Below, piece by piece: positions 21,521 to 32,718 of a stretch of 64,000 bases of DNA. The notes beneath the pieces were generated by a model, which made no database searches, was not told the origin of the DNA, and saw only the letters and a list, made by a program, of their open reading frames with translations. Numbering within the stretch: the first letter of the stretch is position 1; every line of letters starts with the position of its first letter. The stretch is from Pictodentalium vernedei (lineage: Eukaryota > Mollusca > Scaphopoda > Dentaliida > Dentaliidae). The position numbers were made by a program, and so were the translations under genes. The DNA is taken from positions 161,589,455 through 161,653,454 of the forward strand of contig CM062294.1 of NCBI GenBank assembly GCA_031216915.1, in the 5' to 3' direction.

Positions 21521-23590
21521 TTATGGCCGCAGTATTGCAAGAGATTTGAGGTTTGGAGATTTTGATACTTGGGTAGAACATCACTGTTCTGGATGTCACA
21601 CGCCGTGCTCAAATTCTGCGGAAAATTTGATACCATATTTAACCATTCACTGTGTGAATAAGAAACATGAGGTAATTATTCGCAACAAGCTATTAACTGA
21701 AAATGGAATATGTTTTCATTCTTGGAATTCACTTTAAGAAAGATTTACGAAATCCAGTGTAATAACTCCGCCAGTTCCTGGAATCCTGCATGGTATACGA
21801 TCATTAAAATATCATGAAACAATTACTGTATCCGTGATTTTTCTTCTGACGGATAACCAATACACCTACATTCCCGCACCAAAACAGAGATAAAACATTA
21901 CCCATTAGAGTTGAAAAAAAACTCTGGAAAGCGTAAAATGCCACGTGTCTTTGTTCAAGAGTATGTTTATCCCCGTACACCGATTTCCCGTTTTATTCAT
22001 TTAAAAAATATTACAATATTTTTTGAGAAGTTCTGAGACGATGACTGTTCTGAACGACAGTTGAGGCTAGAATGACAAATCGGACTTCCACGTGATCACA
22101 GATCACTGCATTACAAACACCTCTGTGTCTATTGGTCGTCCCGACTAATGTTCCATCTTCTATTCTGCTATGCACCGTTAAGACAATTTTTTCCCAATAA
22201 TTCTCGGAAAACGCGGGAAAAATATCATTTCACAAGTACGAGTGAGGGACCTTCAAAACCTAATAAAAAGGAAAAAGAAGAAATTTAAATGAAATTTTAG
22301 AACATCGTAAGGAGCGTTCGCACTTGTTTCGCCGAGACTTCTTTATCTAATATTTTGGCAGTGTTTAACTCCCACTTTATTAAAATTTTACTCAATGTTT
22401 ATTAGCAACAGATCCACGATTGTGTGAAGTCATACGTGGATAATTTTACATAGGAAACTACGAATCCCCAATTGTATTGCATATATTTTCACAACTGTAT
22501 CTGAATAAAAAGTAAACGACAAATAAAACTAAAAGGATATAACCTGACCTTCTCTTATCGGAAATCCTGTGGGGTGGAAAATTAATCGCCTCGGAACATT
22601 TTAGAAACGCTGTAAAACTTTCTCAATTTGTCTCTATTTAGCAAGTGTTTAGATAACATTTAACCCTTGTATGTAATTTCTAGATGGACAATACGGACTT
22701 CGAAACGTTTAATGAGTGTTTTGTCCAATGGACCAACGGTCTTTAAAATATTCTGAGAGCAAAATTTTTAAATTCGTCTGTGTTAGAAACGCGCATGCAT
22801 TTAATTCTTCAATAAATGGCTGTCTTCTAGAGACTACCGGCACTCTCAGCCTCAGTACACTTATTTTTAAAACTACGAAGCCATTCACCTCTGCATTGAC
22901 GAGCTATGTCTGTCAAATGCATACAATATTATTATGATAAAGTCTCGCGTCACCCATTTAATTTTCCATTTTCGCAAGACAGTGTCGGAACCTCAAGTTG
23001 ACAAGGTGTACTTTTCCTCTGAATTCTTGAAGAACTCTATTAAGCGAGCCCTGTCAATCTTTACATTATTTAGAGAACGCATCAATGAAATATAGATACG
23101 TATATCGTGTTATTTCAATGTATTCATTGTCACTAAGATTGACTTACAGGATGCACACTATTTAGCGTTATTTCAAGCGGTTAATCTTTCAACGTCTCAA
23201 ATACTTTGGCGCGTGTGATAAATGAATCGGATAGAGGGTCTCAATGCAGGATGTGGGGTAAAACTTGACGCAATGCACACAATTCCTTTATGAATGATGA
23301 ACAAAACTCAATATCTGAGGGTTTACAGCGGAATTCAAAAGGGGGGCTGGTAGAGTTGGCTGTCGTTGTAAGTATTTCCCTACGAGGCCAACCTGCCATA
23401 GGGCTTGGCCATTCGTTGGCGCAAGATACAAACCAGGCCTGAAGCCGGTTCGCGATCGTTACGAATGAGTTTTTTTTATTTATCGTTACCGCGACGTGAA
23501 GTCTACTTTTGAAACGAAGAAGCCATATCTTAACCATTGAGTGCTAAATTATTGTCCATTGTTAAAAATGTCCATGTGTTTTGCCTTGTG

Positions 23591-23797
23591 ACAATTTATG
23601 AGAGAGTGCCTATAGGCACTCTCCCATAAATTGTAAGAGACAAATCCACTGAGATGATATAATTTCACTTCAGAGATAATATGAAGTACGCATACACAAC
23701 ATGAAACCTTTAATTTGTTGTACCTTCATACCATCATAAAGCCCAAATATGGGCACCAAGCAGTCTACCAGTTAACTGTTTTGTTACTTTTTGATAA
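23591..23797. repeat. Zero-loop palindrome plus about 163 bp absent from unit 1
   Basis: ACAATTTATGAGAGAGTGCC is immediately followed by its inverse (22-bp arms, one mismatch), then about 163 bp of unrelated sequence. Unit 1 reads straight from GTGCCTATA to ACGATAACG. The edges share ATA, which fits either an insertion with a 3-bp duplication or a microhomology deletion in unit 1. Confidence 0.85.
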
Positions 23798-24576
23798 CGA
23801 TAACGATCTTCTTTTTGGAAACTTCCAGGTGTGTAGGACATACATTCGCACATTTAATTACATCCCTTAATTGAAGCTGTTTCTCAAAATGATTGGAGAA
23901 ACTCCACAATATCTATTCATTTTCTCCCAGTTCCAAGTCAAGGGTTGGCTGACTTAGTATGCAAAGGAAAAACTGGGGTTTGTGCAGCTGCACGCCAACA
24001 AGAAGCCAATATTTACGATTCAGGAGCCAAATCAGAAGTTTAGTAGTCAGTTTACACTGGCTACCTACTTGGTCGGTCCCTAGTACCTGTACATTTTTAT
24101 TGATATTGATATTTTATTTGCCAATACACTTAAATATAGCAATATATACATTATAGTACATTTAATAAAAATATTGAATTTCAACAAGAAGAAATATTGC
24201 AATTTCCAATTAATTGTTGCATTGTGTTCTGGCAGGGGAAGGCATTTACCTTAATCCCTTGTAAATAGAACTTTACAACTTTATATACATATAAAGATTC
24301 GAGACAACCAGTCACTTTACCATTTGCACAAGTAAATGTCAAATCTCAAACAGAACTATTGAAGAGGTCGCCTTAATGAGCTATGTTAACCATTATAGTA
24401 CTGGAGACGTTCTCAATCAAATACAGAAATACATGTGTCATGTTATTGAAAAGAGTTGTTGTTACCATGGCTGTAGAGAAAAACAATTGACGAGATATTT
24501 TAAATGGACAATCATTACCAGATTGTAGATCCAATTTCGCCTCAAAACAAAAGATAATTATTTGCAACAAGCTATT

Positions 24577-24945
24577 AGTTTAAAATAGGGGAGCGCGGTG
24601 GCTCAGTGCTTACGAAAATGGACGTCAAATGTCCACGGTTCGAGCCCCGTGACTGGGTTGTGTCATTGGGCGGGACATTTCTTCCCTATTTCCTACGTGA
24701 AGGCGCTGTGGCGCTGTGTACTAAGGCGTACTGCACGTCGATAGTACACGTGTCTTCAACCAATACTAACCTTGATTGCACAGAGTAAGCGCCTCGGAGA
24801 GCGTGAAGGTTGCACTCCGTTGCTCGATGGTTCTCCTCGAAACTTCGGATTCCCCCACCCCTAGAACTGTCCAACACAAGGCGACCCCTGGCCGTCGAAA
24901 GTGTCTTCAAGCTCTAATAAATGAATGAAATGAAATTGAAAATAG
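24577..24945 (+). mobile_element. tRNA-headed SINE, unit 2 copy
   Basis: Same insertion as at 4,693-5,061, with the same boxes and target duplication and only a handful of substitutions (for example GGCGGGACATTT for GGCGAGACATTT). Confidence 0.9.
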
Positions 24946-25923
24946 AATATGTTTTCATTTTTGGAATTCATCTTGCGAAAGATTTCCGCATTTCAGTGTA
25001 AGTATTTCATTAGTTTCCTGAATGCTGCACCCAGTGTTGCATGTAACCAACTAAACATGTGCAGTTTCGAGCCTCAGTCAGTGCATACACCAACACACCT
25101 CCACACCTCCAGACACTGCTCTTATTGTGCTGTGGCTGTCACCAGAACAACGCATAAGCGATCCATTCAAGTATAAAAAGAGCGTTTGCAAACAGGTGGG
25201 TCGCGAAGAAGGTGGATCAGAAACATTGGCAAAGAATGATCATCCAAGAACTCTACCTTACAACAAATAAATGATTAATATCTCTATAGCACACTCTCTA
25301 TAAAAACATCACACCGGAATAAATCCCTACCTAATGACGGAATCAAATCTCATAAAAAATGTTTCCAAAATATTTTTTACAAAAAATAATTAAAATACTA
25401 AACTGTGATATCGTGTGCCTAAGGTAAAGGGTTACCTGAAATTTTAATATCGGATTCCATTTTCAGATTCACAAAAATGCTTGTCAATTCGGTTCAAACT
25501 GTATGCGGTTGCCCTGAACTTTTGCGATCCCCCGGTAAACTTTTTGAGCGCATACACGTTCAACATGCCGAAAACACAGTGCTCTTTAATGCTTCCAGTG
25601 TTTCAGATACAAAATCACAAAAACACTGTGGTTCCATCATTTATAATTATACTTTTTGAAAACTGTTTTTTCTCTGTTCTCACTTTGCCAATAAGTATTG
25701 TTCTCACAAAAGGTGTTAATAACTTAGGCAATAGAGCTTTAAAGTATGGTCTGTACTATAGTTGTGAGTCTTTCAGTTGGTTTCTGAAATAAGTGTGCTT
25801 ACGACAATATTAATTTTACCTACATTTTCTGCGCTTGTATGCATTAAATACTAATTAATATAATATTATGTATCAATTTATATGCATTAAATACTAATTA
25901 ATATATGTATCAATTTATACATT

Positions 25924-26002
25924 TCGTCCCTTGAGTACAACAAGGAACCATCTGCAATGCTTAAGGTATTGCAGATGGCGCCTTGTTGCACTCAAGGGAC
26001 GA
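25924..26002. repeat. Foldback with 35-bp arms, unit 2 copy
   Basis: Counterpart of 6,040-6,118. Only the loop differs (GCTTAAGGT instead of GCATACGGT). Confidence 0.8.
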
Positions 26003-26098
26003 TATATATTGTTGAATTAGAAACAAAAATCAACTTTCCCCCATAATGCAATTGGGAATTTAACCCATTAATTTCATTCCTGACTGACGGACAAAGAC

Positions 26099-26606
26099 TG
26101 AGTCAAATCAAAGAGGTCTCTGGGTGGCCTCCATGATAAAGAGAAGCTTGTTTTGAAGAGTACCTTGATGGCACCTTTGGGAATCACTGTTGTTCAAACT
26201 GGGGTCCCGGTCCGTGGAGCTGAGAGGAAAAATTGGGGAAAACAATGAAAAGGAGTGCCAGATGTGTAATTTGGGCGTGGTGGAAACCGTGGAACACTTT
26301 CTTCTAGAATACCCAAAATACCAGTCTAAAAGAATAAGATTCACTGGGAGTATAATGGGGAAGGGGGTGGGAGAATGAAGGACATGTGGTTAGCGGGAGA
26401 CTGAAAAGAGATGGTCAATATGCTTATCAGAGAGATTGGGAAGAATGGGGCAAGGGATGGCATCAAACAGTTCGTCTCCGAGTGTTGGGAGGAGAGAAGA
26501 TGCGTGAGAATAGGAAGGCAGTTGGAAGTACAGGGGTAACCAAGACCTTCTCACCCGAGAACCGCGAAAAATCAGCGGCCGACCAAAGTATTATTATTAT
26601 TATTAC
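26099..26606 (+). mobile_element. LINE-C 3' fragment, unit 2 copy
   Basis: Counterpart of 6,215-6,722, with the same zinc-motif region and (ATT)n tail. One inserted G near 26,369 changes the frame relative to unit 1. Confidence 0.85.
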
Positions 26607-26631
26607 TTGGTTGTTGGTATATATTGAGTAT

Positions 26632-27690
26632 AACAAGTTTTGTAATGTTGAATTTTAAATTATAGCCTTTATATCGATAGATTTTTGTGCTAACAGTTCA
26701 GAATTGTGCTTTGAAGTTGTTGCCTTCTAATGAAGTTATCACATTTGTGACTGTTAGCTCGTTACTGGCAATCGCCAATGCGTAGTAAACACTGCTGACC
26801 AACGGCGGACCAACAACTGTGAATATCTGTCACTAATACTGATGCATACTCTAGCAGATATGTGAAAATGTCTGACGCCAATCTGCTGGCAAAGTGAGAA
26901 TACACCTATTGAAATCTAAAAGGTCTCTCTTAAAGCGATATAAACAATAACTTTTATTAACAGTTTCCAGATACAGAATTCATTCCGAGGGCCCCTGATA
27001 CACACTGTATTCGGGTAATAAGTAATAAGTACATACTTATTGTCAGACAAATTATATTATTATGGTTCTGAACCCGCGAATGTCCTCACAATACTGTAAT
27101 AATTTGTCCATCATTTCTGGCTAGACAGGAAACGAGTCAGTCTAAATATTATGTATGCTCAGAACTTTGTGATATATGTGTTGGTTGGGATAGAATACCT
27201 TTTCGGAGATGATATTGTGGAAATCTTGCAGTTTTTTGTAGAAGTTTCGATATTTCGATTGTCTTTTTGTCAGTGTGTGAGTCAAAGTTATTCCTTACTG
27301 TGAGAGTTGCTCACAGTGTCATAACTGGTCAAGGGTGATCGATAACAATCTCAACACAGCTGGAAATCTCAGCTTGGGTTAACGGTAAATTAACAATGTC
27401 GGGAAAGAAACAAATCAAGCCGGGTTGCTCAGAAAAGAATCCATCGAAGCGTGGTCGTCAATCTTCGTCTGGACTAAGTTGCGACAAGTTTTGTAATGTT
27501 GAATTTTAAATTATAGCTTTTATATCGATAGATTTTCGTGCTAACAGTTCAAAATTGTGCTTTGAAGTTGTTGCCTTCTAATGAAGTTATCACATTTGTG
27601 ACTGTAAGCTCGTTACTGACAATCGCCAATGCGTAGTAAACACTGCTGACCAACGGCGGACCAGCGACTCTGAATACCTGTATATCTGTA
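26632..27690. repeat. About 200-bp direct repeats, unit 2 copy
   Basis: Counterpart of 6,748-7,797. The two repeats lie near 26,632-26,830 and 27,485-27,690. Confidence 0.8.
27396..27509 (+). pseudogene. Orphan Tx1-like ORF1 start, unit 2 copy
   Basis: Counterpart of 7,512-7,625, with the same leader and the same short frame. It ends where the direct repeat begins. Confidence 0.6.
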
Positions 27691-27863
27691 TACGCTTTCG
27701 GGAGAAAGATGAGAAAATATTGAAGCCTATATGGATATTTTTGTCAGTAGTACTAGTCGGTTTTGACAATTATATTGGATATAGATTTAATAAAACCATA
27801 TCCGCGACAGAGAGGAGTACTTAAATACATATAATTGAAATAAATTGGGTGTCTACATGTACT

Positions 27864-27972
27864 CGGATTGTGTGTGTATATGTGTGTGTATGTATATATT
27901 GGTATGTATATATATATATATATATATATGATATATATATATGTATGTATGTATATGTGTATACGGGTGTGT
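27864..27972. repeat. TG/TA microsatellite, unit 2 allele
   Basis: Longer than the unit 1 version by about a dozen bases, with an extra ATATGATATATA segment. Confidence 0.9.
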
Positions 27973-28329
27973 GTCGATATATATCATCACCTGGGTTCCG
28001 TTCAGTTCTATGTGCCTACTGGCATATATAGCGGAATGGAGTTCAGGGGTCGCTATGTATAGGGGTATTTGAACGTACATAAATGCACAAGTATATATTA
28101 TATGGATGGATATGGTTGATATTTTCTCGTATTCACTTCTCAGTGTGATCAACTTAGCCAAAATATAATACCTTTTGGTAATCTCTAACGTATTCTTTGA
28201 ATTGAAAATTTCATTCCCTTATCTCTGCTATATTTTTTCCAACAATATATTCGTATACTTTGTATTTACCCACACGCAAACATAAACGTTATTTTCTGAG
28301 GGAGGGAGAGTTTAGAAAAAATCAGTAAT

Positions 28330-28578
28330 ATGCTATTGCGGGTCCACATGCATCTGCATTTGTTATTTTTGGTTTTATCATTATTGCAACAGACTGTAGG
28401 AGAAGACGTAGCAGAAGTGACGTTGAATTTTTACCGAAACTATTATAGGACCCGCGGTATGAGCATAACGTTTAACTTTCCTGGAAGGATCCATCTTCCA
28501 TCTAGTATCCTACGATCTGTCCTATGTACTAACACAGCTGGAGATCATACTGGTATTTTGGTACTTAATGGCGGGTAG
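28330..28578 (+). pseudogene. LINE-A upstream frame, open in unit 2 only
   Basis: An 82-residue frame begins MLLRVHMHLHLLFLVLSLLQ, a leucine-rich stretch resembling a signal peptide, and ends SVLCTNTAGDHTGILVLNGG. It overlaps the next frame by 11 bases (the GGG TAG region), so the two may once have been one longer ORF2 start joined by a frameshift. Unit 1 carries at least two stops in it. Function unknown. Confidence 0.4.
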
Positions 28579-30062
28579 CATTACACTTGATGAGGTGCAG
28601 ACAAATGCAGAGTACAACTTTATACAACTCTACAATGAAAAAGTATGTTCTTTGCCCGAAAATAACGATTCCCCGTTCAGACATAATGCAAATGAGTGTA
28701 ACTATCTTTCGCCTAATGACTTTCAATTGACAGCAAGTAAAATAGACGCAGACTTCTCATTATTTCATATCAATTGCCAAAGTTTGAAAGCTCACTGGGA
28801 TTCCCTTCAACACATGTTGTGCGACTTGCAAACGAAAGAACATATTTTCGACATAATTGGACTAACAGAAATATTTCAAATTCCTTGAATAGTTCGTACA
28901 CTTTAGAGGGCTATGCTCCAATCATTAAAAATATGAGACCCGAGAATGATGACGGCCGAGGAGGAGTGGGGCTTTATATAAAAGAAAATATAAAATACAA
29001 AGTGCGAAGTGATCTTTCGGTTTTTATTCTCCACGTCTTCGAATCTCTCTTTATCGAGATTATAGAAACACACAATTCCAAAATTGCAGGTGTCATACAT
29101 CGACCAAACACACCACCAAAAGCTGATATTAACCTTTCTTATCAAAATTAAACGAAATAACGGACGTTCTTAATGTTGAAAGTAAAAAGGTTTACATCAC
29201 GGGCGATCTTAACCTTGATCTTTTAAAAGAAGCCACACACTCCAAGACTGGGGAATATATTGATCTCATGTTCAGCCAAGGGTTCTTACCCTACATTACA
29301 AAACCAACAAGAGTAATTAGTAACTCTGCCAGTCTGATAGACCATATATTCTCCAACAATCTCTCAAGCAATACTTTATCCGGAATAATTATCACGGATG
29401 TTTCAGACCACTTTGGCGTTTTCTATATTGAAACAGCACTCAGGGTAAATGACATACCAAGATTCGTCTCGAAGAGAATTACAAATCCAGAAAGTATTGC
29501 CGAGTTAAAAATACTCCTCTCACAAAGTGATTTTTCCTCAGTGATGCAGTCCCATTGTCCAAATTCTTCATATGAAATATTTTTAAACATTTATATGGAA
29601 GCCTACGAAAAAGCATTTCCAATCAAAAACATTCGCCAGAATAGGAAATTTATTAAAAAACAACCATGGATGACCAGGGGACTTATCATATCTTCCAACA
29701 ATAAACTAAAATTATATAATAAAAAGCTCAAACTGCCCAACGAACAGAATAAACAAAATTATAAAAACTATTGTAGAATCTTTAATAAGGTTAGAAAACA
29801 ACGCAAAGTGATTTATTACAGAGATATCCTGATCGAAAACAAAATTAATATGCGAAGAACATGGCAGATTTTAAACGAAGCAATCAACAAAGACAAACGT
29901 GAAGTGAAACTACCTTCATTTTTCATTCAGGATAACATAGAAATCAACGAAGGCCATAACATAGCAAAGGAATTCAATAATTTCTTTGTCAACATTGGAA
30001 AAACAACATCCGAGCAGATTAAAAAAAACAAACAAATCCTACTTGGATTATATGAACAGTAA
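28568..30062 (+). pseudogene. LINE-A ORF2 endonuclease and linker, unit 2
   Basis: Same motif order as unit 1: INCQSL, GLTEI, GGVGLYIKE, GDLNLDLL, IDHIFSNNL, SDHFGVF. The frame 28,774-29,151 joins ISNSLNSSYTLEGYAPIIKN to GGVGLYIKE, which shows that a single frameshift near 28,870 broke the domain. The second break near 29,151 is shared with unit 1. Confidence 0.88.
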
Positions 30063-31693
30063 TGTTCCAAATATTTTTTTACTTAACACCCACTACTCCC
30101 CCAGAGGTCGCACACGTGGTAAACAAAATTAAGCCCAAAACGTCAAATGACTGCCATGATATCTCAACACGTCTTCTTAAACATACGGTAAACGAAGTTG
30201 TCGATCCTGTTGCACATATCATTAATAACTTTTTCATTAAGGGCATAGTGCCAGACAAGATGAAAGTTGCAAAAGTTGTACCGATTTTTAAAGCAGGCGA
30301 CCAAAGCAGTTTTACTAACTATAGACATATCAGTATATTCCCGGTATTTTCAAAAGTAATAGAAAAACTAATGGACACCAGACTCACAAGTTTCTTAGAT
30401 AGATTTGATATTCTTTCTCCTAATCAATATGGATTCAGAAAACAACATGCTACAATACACCCCATTCTTCAGCTCCTGACCTGAAAAGCACTGCAGTACA
30501 AAATAATAAACAAGGGAAAGATAGCACGTTAGCAGTGTTCTTGGATTTATCCAAGGCCTTTGATTCCATAAATCACGAAATATTATTACACAAATTGGAA
30601 AAGTATGGAATCAGAGGTTTGTTAACAGCTGGTTTAGAAGCTATTTGTCAAATAGGTCCCAGTATGTAACGTACGGAGGTCATAAGTCGGACCTTGCAAC
30701 ACAGACATATGGAGTCCCGCAGGGTTCGATCTTAGGGCCGGTTCTCTTTCTGTTGTACATTAATGACATTAGTAATTCCACCTCATTGAATCTTCTATCA
30801 TTTGCAGATGATACAACAGAGCATGGCTCAGGCTCCGACAACAACTCCCTAACCAGATATTTTAACGAGGAACTACAAAAACTATTCGAAGGGTGTTCGG
30901 CGAATCAGTTATTACTGAATGCCAAAAAAACACATATATTGGGCTGAACCCAAATCAAAAAAAAAATAACAATAATTTCTGCCAAGAGCTAAAAATAAAT
31001 AATCAATTAATAAACAAAGTTGGAGTCACTGAAACCACAAAATCAACGAAATTTCTGGGAATAAGTATTGATGAACATTTGTCCTACAAGGCTCACATAT
31101 CCCAATTATGTTCCATAATAGCGTACGCTAATTACAGTCTCAATAAAGTTAAGAATATTCTCCCACATGGAGCCAGGAAAACACTTCACTACGCCTTAAT
31201 ACATAGCCACCTGTTATACGGAATACAGACTTGGGGCAACTCCAAGGAAATAAAAAAACTGGTAATTATGCAAAAACGGTCATTACGAATAATCAACAAC
31301 AAAAGATATAATGCCCATACAGACCCTTTATTCAAGAAAGATAAAATACTTAAGGTTGATGATCTGTTTAAACTACAAACGTCCATGTTCGTCTTTGACT
31401 GGAAAAATGGTAGACTACCACCATTCTTTAACGATATCTTCAGAATCGTAGACAATCCGTTTGGTATGACTACCAGGCAGTCTGGTCTCCTACACATAGA
31501 GAAAACGCGAACCAAATCCCTAGACAAACTTCCTCTGTTCGCGTTTTCAAAGATATGGAACGCTCTAGATAACTCAATTCGTCTTATCAATAATAGAGAC
31601 ACATTCAAGAGAACACTTACTTCAAAATTCCTTTCATCATACTCAATCGATGTTCACTGTAGCAATCCCTATTGTCCAGACTGCACACTTTAA
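30062..31693 (+). pseudogene. LINE-A ORF2 reverse transcriptase, unit 2
   Basis: The motifs match unit 1, including [14 protein letters not shown] (Lys where unit 1 has Asn), YGVPQGSILGPVLFLLYIND and SFADDTTEHG. The last frame (30,893-31,693) runs unbroken through KFLGISIDEHLSYKAHI to the end. Unit 1 is interrupted shortly upstream of this point. Confidence 0.9.
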
Positions 31694-32718
31694 ATTTGTA
31701 AATTTTCTAGGATACTTAATCACAGTGGGTCTGACATGCCCCTGTACTTTTACGACTAATTGACGTACTCTGCATAATAATCTGGAACCCTCGTCCTTCC
31801 CAAGCTTGTTATTCGTGCCCGTTCCAAAATTATTTCAAAGAATCTCCTCAATACTCAAGAAAGAATCCGTAAACAGCAAACAATAGACAATTATTAATAA
31901 TCTTTTAGACATCTTTCAGAACAGTTGATTAATCTTACGAGGGCACAAGCCAGATATGTGTCGGTAAACCCCCACAACCTTTTTCTATGATGCGAGACTC
32001 ATCGGTCAGCGCATTTGTCGAGCACTCTTCAAAACGTACTCCCCGAATGTGCTAACCGACGTGGACTCAGTGCTAAAACATACCAACCAAGTTTGCTGTC
32101 AATGCTCGTACTGCAAGTAGTTCTCACCGGAACACGGTGCTATCTGAAATAGTGGAGTGGACACGACAAGCTGGTTACCATCCTTCAATTTGAAATCCAC
32201 GGTCTCCAGCCGGAAAAGGTGTGGGACAGAATTTTCCTGGGACATTAGTATGGCCCAATGCCACGACATTACTCGAGTTCCATTCCCCCTTTATATATTG
32301 TACATGATCTGCTACATGTAAAACTTCTGTAACAATTTTGATCACAGTCTGTTTGCAATTTTAAGGGGGGTGACAGATAGACAGCCAATCTGGCTATGTC
32401 ACCTCCCTCAGTATGCATACCAACAATTTTAAAAAATATATTTGTAATCGCTTTTTTATGAATACTGAAATAAAGAATATCTATCCTCGTGCGGAGAGAG
32501 ATAAGAAGTAGCAGAAGTAGATTTTAACGTCTCAACGTGTTTGTGCTTAATATTATTCAGAGGTTTATCGGATTTGGTCGCTGTTTTCCAATCTTTGGGT
32601 AATGCATTTATAATACCCTGAAAAACTATAAATGGGGTATTGATGTTATTCTTGTTGGAGAAGTCAGAAAAGGCTAGGAGGCTATCGTTGTCAGATACAA
32701 GGTCATTTACACCAAGTT

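Larger units (their letters stand above)
2091..21790 (+). repeat. Tandem segmental duplication, unit 1 (19.7 kb)
   Basis: The whole span is repeated in the same order and orientation from 21,791. Both copies start with TGGTATACGATCATTAAAAT and end with CCTGGAATCCTGCA. Differences are scattered substitutions, microsatellite and homopolymer lengths, and a few large events. This copy carries an extra 0.93-kb LINE-C insertion (19,442-20,371). It also keeps a stretch of about 320 bp (17,008-17,325) that unit 2 has lost, and it lacks about 185 bp present in unit 2 at 23,614-23,797. Two haplotypes joined during assembly remain an alternative to true tandem duplication. Confidence 0.95.
28316..32501 (+). 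mobile_element. LINE-A, unit 2 copy (broken)
   Basis: Same element and same ends as at 8,432-12,600. It is slightly better preserved at the 5' end and in the thumb region, but carries the same main frame breaks. Confidence 0.9.
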
